A program made the translations under genes and the position numbers. A stretch of DNA of 35,006 nt from Plantago elongata (Eukaryota > Streptophyta > Magnoliopsida > Lamiales > Plantaginaceae): positions 1-35,006 of the forward strand of contig JAYMSP010001196.1 in NCBI GenBank assembly GCA_036897095.1, in the 5' to 3' direction. Shown here piece by piece: positions 10,661 to 21,510 of this stretch. Every line of letters begins with the position of its first letter. The stretch's first letter is position 1. The notes beneath the pieces were generated by a model. The model was not told the DNA's origin. It made no database searches and saw nothing but the letters and a program-made list of their open reading frames with translations.

Positions 10661-12649
10661 CTAGAGTTCGGAGTAAAGAGATGTTTTTAGCACCTTCTCA
10701 CTGGGATTAACCACACTTCTTTGTCAATACAGCTGCAATGCGCTGCCTTGTTAATCGATTTGGCCTTTTGAAGAAGTAAACTTGTCTTTATAATGTTTTG
10801 TCCTCTTTCCATACTTGCCATTCTTAAACTAAACAATGGATTAGATATCATATCTAGAGTTATTATTGTAAGTTGTTCGAATGTCACTTAGTGCAATCTT
10901 AATATAAAGTTGGAGAACAGAACAAAATGTAATAATCATTGCTTACTAAATGGCTACTCTACTACATGATGTAGTAGATCGTCAAAAGAGGGATAATGTA
11001 ATCTAAAGATCATATTCAATGATTCTGTTTTGGCGCGATTGTATCAGTTAGTTAATTATGAATGTTATAGTTCGGTGATTAACTAGTACATTTTTATAAG
11101 AATAACTTTTAAGTAGTGTAATATTTGTATGGTAAAATGAGATGATAAAGTGACAAAGTCTCGTGAATAATGAGATGTTAATCTTGCTACGATAAGGATT
11201 GAGAACGTTTCGGAAACCAAAATTGATAAGCAAAAGTGGTCCATTGATGTAAGGTTTGTTCGCCATCATCAGCTCAAACACTCTAGCGTGATACTGATGT
11301 TACTAACCCAATGTATCGAACAGTTTAGCACACGCGTTTAGTCCTGGCTCCATGAAAGTGCCACTTAAGAAAACGCCGTTTTTTTTTACCTCAAGGAATC
11401 TTTCAAATAGTCGCTATTGTTTGTCACCAGTGAAAAACACTGGTCAAGCTATTTCTGTAACGAATTGATGTTACCATTGTTGTGGCCTATGGCATATGCT
11501 TTATATAATGCCATTTAGATTCTAAAAATCAAATTGTCAACACATATTTTGACCAAGTTTTAGACATGAAACGCCCAAGAATATGGAATGAGAATATATA
11601 TGTGTGTGTGTAACCACTCTCGTGCACTGAGACGTAAGTATTACTCGAGCTAGTGAGATTATTAATGACTGCATTATATAAATCTCGATGGCATGGTATT
11701 GCATGTCTTATGTAGGAACCTCGAGTAATTATTTTCATACATATTGTGTGTTGACTTTATATAACCTGTAGTGTTCTTGATGTTAAACGATGTGAAATGA
11801 TTGGTAATACAATTTACTTTTCAGGTGGTTGATGTTTTCGTTTTTATCATTCATGCAGTTTAGATCCTGAAATCTCGAGCGATCAAGGTTATAATACTAT
11901 ATGGGTCACCATTCGCCTATTTGAGCCAATTGAATCATAACTTACTTCTCAATACAATTTTGAAGTTCAACGTTTATAAGTTAAAAACTTCTTAAAAATC
12001 ATTTATGTTATATACACAATAACATTCCGGTATTAATGGAAAATGCGGTAACCACAGAAGATGGTGTCTAATAGAAAAGGTAAATTAAAGCACATCCCAA
12101 TCTGGACATGATTACCAGAAAGAGGGAGAGGGATGTGTTGATGAATGTTTGTTCACATGCTGCATGTGCTATAATAATTATTACTGGGTGGGCCTTTACG
12201 CACATGCATTCGCCTGCCTGGTTGCCTCTAAAGTTTGCCTCTTTTCCTTAATTCTGTTTCGCCACCTTTCATTTCAAACTTGTGGGACTTAATCCCCCCA
12301 CTAAACCTCTTCATTATAAACACATATACTTATCAACTCAGTCGGTATCGTGTTATACATGATCCTGATACACTCACCAATTACATCGTTCGCATATGAT
12401 ATGAATTTTACTCCCAATCTTGATGTTTATATGGGCTAGAGTTTGATGTCTCTAAGTCTAACAGTCTTATTTAAGTATAAATAATTGCAATTGGAGGTAG
12501 GGAAACAATGATAGGAACAAATAAGGATGATGGTGTATTGGCTGTTAGTTAACTGTCTAACCTCCCATGCATCATCCAGCATATGGTGTGGTACTGAGAA
12601 CAGGATGGCACAAGTGGATGCTGAAAAGCTCAGTCAATTTGTCTCAGGA

Positions 12650-12670
12650 GATAGATAGATAGATAGATAT
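12650..12670. repeat. GATA microsatellite
   Basis: Five tandem GATA units in noncoding DNA, followed by atgtagatgatg. Confidence 0.85.
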
Positions 12671-12947
12671 GTAGATGATGAACTACTACAACGTACCTTG
12701 AGAACATGAATTCATCATTTTAAACCATAATAGCAAAATTATAAATTAATCTGGATCCACTGTCCATGTATCATCATCATATATTCAAACTCCAATTCAT
12801 ACCCCAACTGAATGGCACATTTGCCAATTCTGGTCATGAGCTCATCACGAATCATCACAAATAATTTCGTTTTACGCAACACTTTAAAGAAATAAAACGG
12901 ATACAACCACTTAAAAAAACCCACCCACTAGCTATACATTTTACAGT

Positions 12948-12973
12948 GGGATTGGATTGGATTGGATTGGATT
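12948..12973. repeat. ATTGG pentanucleotide repeat
   Basis: Four to five tandem copies of attgg, beginning gggattgg and ending ggattt, in noncoding DNA. Confidence 0.85.
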
Positions 12974-13892
12974 TGAGCATCAAACTTCAAATATGTGGGA
13001 CTGAATTTGGAACTATGTGCCTTACCGTTTTTCCTTCAAACATTACGGTTCAAATTTCAATCTTGTTCCAACTAGATCTCTTATGGAGCATAACAGATTG
13101 TATAAATATCTACTAAGATCACATAGTATATTCTTTTTCATTTAACATACAACTAAGTAAATTTTAAAATATAATTTATGTCGTCATTAATTTTAATTAA
13201 CATACATAAATTCATTTTCTCATAATCAATTACGCCTCTTACATCCCTACACAAAATATGTCTGGTAGAACGAACAAAATATAAATGATAGCTTATATGA
13301 TAACGAGAATGATCACTTATATAATGACTGACAATAGTATCAAAAAGCTAATTCATTATAATAGTGTTTAAAAAATGTTGTGACGACATTTATTACAATT
13401 TACTAAACAACTTATTATAGTCAAACCGTTATTTTTTATATATACATATAAAATGAATTTTTAAAAAAAAATTCCCCCCGCCCCCCTATATTATAGAAGT
13501 GTATTCCAACCATGCAAGTTTCCTCGCAAATTATAAAGAAAATCTCACAAGGCCCAGAATAAATTTATGCAGAACATGGCCATATATAAATAAAACCATA
13601 ATCATAACATTTGGTGGAGTCAAGCTAACACCAACCAACATGTGCATTGGCATATTCAATTCAAGATTCATCCTAACAATCAATGAACTAATGAATTAAT
13701 CAAATAATTAAAAAATAAAAAATTGCAACATTTAACCAAGAATTGCACGCCAATAAGATGATAACCAACCAACCTTGTGAATTATTAACATAAAAATATT
13801 TATATATATTTTTAATTAAATAATAATAATGTAACCAAAAATAATATAACACAAATTAAATAAGAAAAATCGAAATTGATTAATACACCTAA

Positions 13893-14486
13893 TTAAGAAG
13901 AACTAGACGATTGATGATTAACGGTATCAACAGAACCGTTTAACAAACTGGTGAGAAAAGTCATAGCTTTGACTTGCATTTCCAACGCCGCAATGTAGTC
14001 ACTGGTCTCTTCTAGAAGATTCGGCAACGACACCTTTCTACAACCTGGCACCAACCGGCTCAGCACCTTCACCTTCTTCTGAACCGGTGGCAGTTTCTTT
14101 CGTACAACCGCCCGCTTCTCACCCGCACCCGGCCTAGCCGCCTTTTTATGCTTCCGGTTTATCTGCGCCAGCCGCAGGCTCAACCGCCCGGTCAGTATGG
14201 CCCTGCTCCATCTGGTCCTACCCTTCGCTGACGTGGCCAGCACTTTATCGGCGGCGTCTCTGACGGCGCGTCCGGTGGCGCGTGGCGTCTCCGGGCGGCG
14301 GAGATGGATCAGCGCGTCGACGAGCTTGGAGGAGTAGATCTGTTGCTCGGTTTCGGATTTCCATTTGGGCTGGGACGAGTCCGGGCTTTGCGCTGGGCTG
14401 AGTTTTCTTCTTTTTTTTCTTGAGAAATTGGAACTTGTTTCTGGATTGCTATTTATTACTACTTGATTTGATGATGGCTCAGACAT
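13893..14486 (-). CDS. Atypical bHLH transcription factor, AIF type (bHLH147/148/149/150 group)
   Basis: This is a single-exon frame of 197 residues on the minus strand. Residues 21-32 are basic (FSRKKRRKLSPA), a likely nuclear localisation signal. Residues 41-85 contain KWKSETEQQIYSSKLVDALIH, and 78-98 contain AADKVLATSAKGRTRWSRAIL, the signature of the ATBS1-interacting factor group. The helix-loop-helix is at about 129-182 (RKKLPPVQKKVKVLSRLVPG, loop, LLEETSDYIAALEMQVKAM). The canonical His-Glu-Arg DNA-contact residues are absent, in keeping with non-DNA-binding family members that act by dimerisation. In Arabidopsis these proteins restrain cell elongation in brassinosteroid signalling; applying that role here is inference. 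The tail ends in a run of Ser. The coding part is clearly richer in G+C than the flanks. The ATG is the first in frame after an A/T-rich leader. Confidence 0.88.
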   Translation of the reverse strand: MSEPSSNQVVINSNPETSSNFSRKKRRKLSPAQSPDSSQPKWKSETEQQIYSSKLVDALIHLRRPETPRATGRAVRDAADKVLATSAKGRTRWSRAILTGRLSLRLAQINRKHKKAARPGAGEKRAVVRKKLPPVQKKVKVLSRLVPGCRKVSLPNLLEETSDYIAALEMQVKAMTFLTSLLNGSVDTVNHQSSSSS

Positions 14487-16334
14487 TGTTGAATGAATGA
14501 ATATTTTGCAAATGCAAATTGCAAAGTTATGAATGGAACGGAGGGAGTTCGAAGAGTTTTTGATAGGAATGGTGGGGAGAAGTGGGATTTGGGGAGGAGG
14601 GGATTAATGAGATATGGGAAGGGATTATGGGGTTTTATGGAGAGAAATGGGGGTGTGGAATGTGAGTGGACAAAGAGTGGTTGGGTTGTGTTAATGTGGG
14701 GTATGTAATGGAAACGACAACGTTTAAAACTGTTCATTCCAATTTGAGTTTCTTCTCATTGCATAAGATGAAAGAAAAGATAAAATAAGAGGGACACTGT
14801 TTGGTTCAGTTTTGCCTAAATGTTTTTGTGTGTCGAGTAGCATGGCATGGCGTGGTGAATTTCTGTTTTCTGTTTCTTCTTCCTTTTCTGCATCTTCGTC
14901 TTCTACCTATGGACGTATGCTACACGTAGAGCTTGCTAGCTACCTACCTTCATGGCAACAAACTTGCATATGGTTCACACCATGTTAATAAACAATGAAC
15001 GACTCCTGATTTTGTTACTATATATGTTTGACATTTATTTTTATTTTTACCGAGTGGTGAGAAATTATAGGGTAAATTCATGATGTCTTCATAATCGATT
15101 CTAAGAAACTATATAATCGATTTTACGAAACTATATTATGTGTTAGTAAAATTATTGGTTTCAATCAATGGGTAGATGTTTTAAAACTCTCTTACTTGCC
15201 ACCTCTACTGATGAAGGTGAAAATAGGCTAGTGTAATTTAATGTCTTATAAAGGTAATTTACTAGGCATAATGTGACTAATGTGAGCGTATTCTCAAGTG
15301 GTTATAGTATTATTCATAAAGTAAATTTGTTTTTGTTAAAGAAGTCGATTTTTTACTTAACAACTAATTGAATATACTTCTCAAATATATAGATGAACAA
15401 AATATACTTATTGGTTCTTACATATTCTTCAAGAAAAATGATATTTATAACAGAGCATAAGGGGACCAGCCTCAGCAGATTCGAGGAGGCCTGGTTTCCT
15501 CCTAGTGACTGACACGTGCAGTGTGTTGATATTGGTAGGTGTATGGGGATTGATATAGAGCCATAGGAGGTCGGCCCTCATAGCTATTCGGGCATTTGCC
15601 TCCAAATATATTGTCATATTCTGAGCCTTATAAATGATAATGTTATGTGTCGAAAAAGATGAGTTAGTCGGGCACATGTCATGGGAACGAGACTAATGGG
15701 TCGGCCAGTGTGCCCATAATTATACGTACTAGCATGTTCGGAGTATCAGAGAAGATAAGTGTCCATATCGAACCGAAGAAGCTAGTCAGTTGGATCAACT
15801 TTAATGAGAGTAATACTAGGTTGGATGTATTCGTACTTCCATTCCGTATTAATAAAAGAAAATCGCGACATTCGAAAACAATAAATATGAGAAAGGAGTA
15901 GACGACAACAAAGAAAAGCAAAAGAGGAGGGGTTGAGTCCGGGTCCAGTTGAGAATGGGTCCGGTGGGAATTTTGTTGGTTAATGATAATCACATCACAA
16001 TGATTAGTGGTTGATGCTGGTGCACACATGGAAAGAGAGGAAAGGGGAAAACCAACAAGAAAGGGAAAATGCTGGTTACTCCAACAGATGCAAGAAGAAG
16101 AGATTATGCATGTGGTTCTTCTTCTTATGCCACTTTCTTTCTTTCTTTCTCTTTTCTGGCGGTGTTTCCTTCTTAATTTTGCTTCACTTGCTAATACCTT
16201 ACGTGGACTCCTTTCATCCACATTGCACCTCAACTAAGAAACATCTATCATTTTATTCTCCTCTCTATTATTATTCTTGCTTTTATTCCTTTTCGTCGAT
16301 TGGATAATTCTACTACTATACATACTAATTACTT

Positions 16335-16440
16335 TTACGAAAACTTATAAAAGTTTAAAGTTTCGTGAAAGTTTAAAATTTTGTGAGAGTTTTGAAGAGT
16401 CATGTAATATTGTATATTAATTGTGCGGTATTGTGTATAC
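16335..16440. mobile_element. Partial copy related to the terminal-repeat element at 3102-3287
   Basis: The strings tgtgagagttttgaagagtc and ttaattgtgcgg correspond in reverse complement to parts of the element at 3102-3287 (gactctc-type end, and tcgcacaatta). An internal near-duplication (aaagtttaaagtttcgtga / aaagtttaaaattttgtga) precedes them. Only one end is recognisable, so boundaries are approximate. Confidence 0.35.
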
Positions 16441-16960
16441 TTATTAATATCATCAATTTCTAATATTTTCAGAGATAGAATCCTATATAGATTAATACCT
16501 GGGCTTGGTACTGCGGAATCATGTTATACGTTTGTGTACACGAACTATACGTATATCGTTCTTGAATCAGATTATATTAATTAAAGAGTACTGATCAAAC
16601 GATGTTTTTGAACAGTACAATTTACATTCTAGAGTCTAACACCACAGTTTGGTTCAGTTTCCTATTCCGTTTGGTGAGGTATATCAAACCCACTCTGGAT
16701 ACGTGTACGACAGACAGACTACTTTGTGGCGGGTGTGGGTTATGGTAAAAAAATGATCGTGTATTTAGATTTGTGAAGCTGGTTAGCTTAATATCAAGGA
16801 GGTAATGAAGCACATGTGTACTGGATACACTATTACTGAGGATTACTAAAGCGTGTGGTGTTAGAGTGTAGCGGAAACACTTGAGAAAACACTGAAGACA
16901 CAAGACAAGTAACTTCAGGGATTCGTTGAGATCAGTTGATGGAATCATTTGATTGAGGTT

Positions 16961-17500
16961 AAGGTGGAGATTGTGGGAATGTTAACTCAACAATGAAATT
17001 GATCGTTGAACGGCTCAAATTAAATATGGAATCAACGGTGGTGATCAAATTCAGGATATGGAAATTTGGAGAAGTAGTTAGGAATTTAACTAATTCAGTT
17101 TTCTGGTTCTAGAAGGAGTTCTAGTGGTATCCTGATACAAGAAAAATTAGCAATTGATTTTCTTGTTCTAATATGATTTGGTAGTTAAGTTCTCTATATA
17201 TAATTCAGGGAGCTTGTTTTATAGATCAGATCAGAACCTTCATTCAACATCATAGAGAGTTAGGGATCATACTTCGAAAAATAGCATATTAGGTTGATCT
17301 TATCTTTTATGTGGGATTATTCGTGTTACGTCGTATATGTGTAACCTAAGTATCAATAAATGTTGAAGATTGGTCTCCGTGGACATAGACAATTGTCGAA
17401 TCACGTTAAATCTTATATCTCTGACTTTTAAATTTTAATTCATTTATTCGACTATTACTTTCTGTCATTGTTGCATAATCTTCATTGCATGAATTTAACA
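16961..17500 (+). mobile_element. Copia-type 3' LTR with preceding polypurine tract (remnant)
   Basis: The purine-rich aaggtggaga (16961-16970) directly precedes ttgtgggaatgttaactcaac. This matches the usual Copia arrangement of a polypurine tract abutting a 3' LTR that starts TGT. Inside are a TATA-like tctctatata (17191-17200), an AATAAA at 17355-17360, and ccgtggacatagacaattgt followed by cgaatcacgttaaatc, a pattern typical of the 3' part of plant Copia LTRs. The right end is provisional, placed at gaatttaaca (17500). No matching 5' LTR or intact pol frame was found, so this is a remnant or the end of a degraded element. Confidence 0.55.
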
Positions 17501-17702
17501 AGACTCATAAAACTTGAAAGTGCTTATGTATAGTGGGTGTCCATATCCTACGCATTGAGAACACTAATTCGTTCACAACTATTGGTGTGTAGTACATTTT
17601 AGTGTATAAATATCTTTTCCTTAGTTATGTTTATTACTTTAGTTTTTGTAAAGTTGATATTTATCTAACTTATATAATTATTTATAACAATCAATCACAA
17701 TC

Positions 17703-17958
17703 TAGGGGCTGATTGGAGTAGCATCCAAATGTCCGTTTGGATGTTACTCGGAAATTTTATGTTTGTTATGACATTTAAATGCCGAAGATCAAAATGCCTC
17801 TACAATAGCAATATTTTTCTCTACCTATATAACAATATATAATACTCTATCCAATTACAATTCTATACCAAACACAATTTTAACAATTTCACTACAATTT
17901 CGATCACTATTCAGACATTTAAATCGGGGCATTTAAGTCGTATGCCAATCAGCCCCTA
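17703..17958. mobile_element. 256-bp nonautonomous DNA transposon (MITE) with taggggctgattgg TIRs
   Basis: The ends taggggctgattgg (17703-17716) and ccaatcagccccta (17945-17958) are perfect 14-bp inverted repeats. The flanking aatc on both sides (17699-17702 and 17959-17962) may be a short target duplication. A second hairpin lies just inside the left end: gagtagcatccaaa (17716-17729) pairs with tttggatgttactc (17736-17749), 13 of 14 bases. There is no coding capacity. The superfamily is uncertain because the duplication length fits none of the common ones well. Confidence 0.8.
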
Positions 17959-19603
17959 AATCTTTTCTTAATTTGAGTATGTTTATTACTTTAGTTTTGA
18001 AAACCAAGGTTTATGATCATTTGTAACTAGCAAGTTGTATAGTTTACAATACATTAATGAGACATAAGGTTTGCAAAAACAATGTACTATAGAAGATCTA
18101 AGGAAGTGAAACAATGAGAAATATGATCATGGATTGGTAGTATTGGCATTTGGCAGGATGTGAATTGGACAACCCCAGAACGTGATTTTGCCATCAATTC
18201 ATGGCCACAGTCATGCAGGCAGCATTGTTAACCAATGATTAACCTAAAATAGGTTGACAGATGGTATGGGTTTAGCCTAAATGATGGAGCAACACATTCT
18301 TACCTACATTAATTTATCATTATTCTCACTAATGCTCTTCTTTAAATATCATTATTTGCCTAATTTTACAGCTATCAATCACATGCACTCTGCTCTTCAT
18401 CATATCACCGGGACCCCTTAATTTAACTATTCTTTCGTTTATACTATATGCATTCACTATTTCAAAATCAAATTGTTAGAACATAAAATAACATCAAAAT
18501 CAAGAAAATTAAAGCAATTATTTAACATGAAGGCTTTAAGGGGGTAAATGATGAGAGGTGGTTCTTATTTCATGGGTTTGAGTCTGATTTGCTTTCGAAC
18601 TTAAACATAATGAAAATAATATAGATCGAACCGTAAAGGTGTAAGTAAAGGTGTAATGATCCCGACCTCCTTTGATACGATACATAATCTTTCGAACTTG
18701 TTATTGAAGTGATATATATACCAACCCAGGTTAAAGATGAGAAATAAAAGAAGCGTTAATGTTAGAAAACATGAAGGTGTACGTATGGGATGTACACGGG
18801 CAGGTGGATACATGGGGATCCGAAACATTGATTACGAGTAACAAATCAATCCATTTTCTGGGGGCAATTTATCAAGGGACATCAAATCTTCCCAGATTTC
18901 TCATGTCTCCGCCAACTACAGTACTAAATATTACTACTAGTACTAATGTACTATCATTCGCGATAAAAACAAGAGGTTCAATTCAAAAAAAAACAACCAC
19001 CACTTTATGGCAAGTATACTCACCTAGAATCTAAAAATCATGCATATACACATTCACATATGAATACGTTAAAATTTAAATTATACATTAAAAATACATT
19101 TTTATTTTACATATAATTTTATATATATTAAAACATTCTATAATTTTTTTTATATATATTGTATCATTAATTTTTGTCAATTAATGTCTCATAGGCCTAC
19201 AAGTAACATAATAAATTAAAACCCATTAAGATTAAAACAGGTGGTACAAAATTTAACAGCAAACTTTTTCTCTTCATCGTGAACACACATCAAAACCAAA
19301 TATGAAACATCTAGCATATAATCGCGAAGACAAATATTCAAACAACACGAATCTCTACGATATAGAGAAGCTTAATTTCTGGCAACACATGTTACCTGAA
19401 GAACTCCAGGAATTCAGGTAAGTTTGGGACTGCAATTCGAATTGGGGAACATAAAAATATGTATTTCAGATGTATTTGGACGTCTGCGTATTAAATACGT
19501 ATTTCAGAAAATAACTCCACCCTCCAAATGTATTCATGCTACCTAGCTTAGAATATTTAAACTCTAATACTCAAATTACACTCTAGCAAGTTCTCGTATA
19601 GGA

Positions 19604-19764
19604 ATAATACGTTCCATATGCATGTGTACTTATGTCTTACAAACTTTCGTATTATCTTAATTTGTAATCCAACTGATCCTTTCATAATACGTTCCATATG
19701 CATGTGTACTCATGTCTTACAAATTTTCGTATTATCTTAATCTGTAATCCAACTTGATCCTTTC
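19604..19764. repeat. 80-bp tandem duplication
   Basis: Unit 1 (19604-19683) and unit 2 (19684-19764) both begin ataatacgttccatatgcat and end gatcctttc. They differ by a few substitutions and one inserted base (aactgatcc against aacttgatcc). The high identity indicates a fairly recent local duplication in noncoding DNA. Confidence 0.9.
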
Positions 19765-20549
19765 AGGTTCATCAATTTAAAAATATCTTAACGAATCTCA
19801 CCCCTTCTTTAAGTTGAATTTCGAGTTCACCATAAGAAAATCCGTTTATGCTTGTTTACAAGTTGTTCAACGTTCATGCTTCAAGGGATTCTGTTCAATG
19901 ACAATGAATATCATGGAGTCCTTTGGAGGACACATGTTCTTTATGTTTTTTTTCTTCTTTCAAAGATGCCAAATGAACATTCTTCCCCCCTCTATCTTCA
20001 GTACAAATGAACATTCTCTTGCAACATTAAAAAAAAGGGTATTACTTGCATTATCCTTAAGAAAAATGATTTTGATTATCTTATACACCAAGATAACACA
20101 TACATAATTAATTAAGTAGGCTTAGAAACGAATTTACTAGCGTTATTAGCATCCTTTTTAGGGACACAATAATTGATTTTCCGGTCCGTTAATGAGCATC
20201 ATTAGTTAGCTGTCCCTTTCGTGTCAAAGCCTTGCAGCTTAAGACAACAGCTATCAATCCAACAATTAACAACTGCTAGTAATCATTAGCAGCAGCCCTT
20301 ATTATTATTCTTTCTAATAAAACACATGCATTAGCAGCAGCTTATCCATTTTAACCACTTTTTCTCCTTAACTCTGTCTCATTTGCTAACCACTTTATCC
20401 TTCTTTCAGATCCAATCAGATGTTGTGTTTCAGTTTTGCACCCTTCTTCTTACTTCTGTCACATTATAGCCTTATGTAGATGTTACCAGACATAAGCCTA
20501 GATTAAGCAATTATTCATTATAAAACTATAGATTCATTTAGATTGCAAA

Positions 20550-21003
20550 CAGGGACGAAGCCATAATTTTTTCTATCCGTGCTCGATTATAATTATTTTA
20601 AATTAATAAATAGAAAAAATGTTACACTTATAGAGACCACCTATCTCTTTTATATATATTATAGAAATTTACATTTTAAAATAACAAATCAAGATTTTTA
20701 ATTAATTTCTACTATATAAATTATTTATAATTAGACAATTTTTTTTAAATATCATCATTTTTCTATAAATTTAACGAATACAACTACTCAAAATGCTCTA
20801 GTATGGTTGTAATATTGTTATTATTTAAATTCATCTAAAAAATAGACCATCTCAATTGTTAAATATAAAATTTAATATATATATTCGAAATCAAACCGTT
20901 CTTAGTTTCTTAAAAATTTAAAATATACTACTATATATATATATATATATTCGTTTGACCCCGTGCCGAGCACGGGGTGTGGCCCCTCTTCCCTTCACCC
21001 CTG
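20550..21003. mobile_element. Nonautonomous hAT-like element, ~454 bp
   Basis: The element starts cagggacgaagcc and ends ggcccctcttcccttcacccctg, giving short imperfect CAGGG..CCCTG inverted ends as in hAT elements. The 8-bp flanks attgcaaa (20542-20549) and attacaag (21004-21011) match at 6 of 8 bases, fitting an aged hAT target duplication. Near the right end, accccgtgc-cga-gcacggggt (20958-20978) forms a perfect 9-bp-arm hairpin after an AT microsatellite. The interior is AT-rich and noncoding. Confidence 0.6.
20930..20950. repeat. AT dinucleotide run
   Basis: About ten alternating TA/AT units inside the hAT-like element, just before its GC-rich hairpin. Confidence 0.75.
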
Positions 21004-21510
21004 ATTACAAGGTCGGAAAATGTAACTCGAGAAGTTATACCACTATAATACCCACTGCTACAGTGTTGGGTGATATATCACCTGCTAATATGGTAGGGCC
21101 TAATAAGATTATTTAAAGTCATTGTTGTTCCATTAAATGTAAAAAAAAGTTACCGGATACAATTAATAAATAGTGGAATGAGTGTCAACCGAAAAGTGAT
21201 GCGAGTGTATACTCCCTTACAGACTACAGAGAGCCAAAGTGAATGGGTATGTTAGTGAGCTGAACTGACTCCATCAATTGCGTACCAAACAAAGGGTAAG
21301 AAGAAGATGGAGATATTTGGTATTTCACTGAGAATAATAAGTGAAGGAAACGTTCATATGCACAAGTTGTATATATACTACTCAAGCAGGGGAAATGTAT
21401 ACTTCTCTATGGCTAATTCCCGTAACTGCACAATCATGTACTTTATCCTATATCGCAGTGAAGTCTATACATTCTGTTCCTCAGGTATCGAAATGAGGGC
21501 CTCACAGCAG

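Larger units (their letters stand above)
8176..13892. other. Long intergenic stretch without convincing genes
   Basis: All open frames here are short and lack recognisable domains. The supported contents are a direct repeat pair at 9848/9915, a degenerate SINE at about 10571-10660, a GATA microsatellite at 12650 and an ATTGG run at 12948. The stretch 12180-12330 has pyrimidine-rich, less AT-biased sequence ending in a TATA-like string (cattataaac, about 12313). It could be the promoter of an unseen noncoding RNA, but nothing confirms that. Confidence 0.5.
14487..21510. other. Repeat-rich intergenic stretch between the bHLH gene and SOQ1
   Basis: No gene with a recognisable domain is present. 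The contents I can support are a Copia 3' LTR near 16971-17500, TIR elements at 17703-17958 and 20550-21003, a fragment near 16335 related to the element at 3102, and an 80-bp tandem duplication at 19604. The minus frame at 15679-16233 is long (184 codons), but its composition (Arg/Lys-rich, then hydrophobic) and lack of domains give no support for a real protein. Confidence 0.5.

Noticed and set aside
12180..12600. Possible microRNA or noncoding RNA gene after a TATA-like string
   Set aside because: I recognised no conserved mature miRNA and saw no long stable foldback by eye.
14520..14550. Stowaway-like end (ggaacggagggagt) in the leader of the bHLH gene
   Set aside because: It matches the typical inner-to-outer order of a Stowaway terminus, but no partner end was found within a few hundred bases, so an element cannot be claimed.
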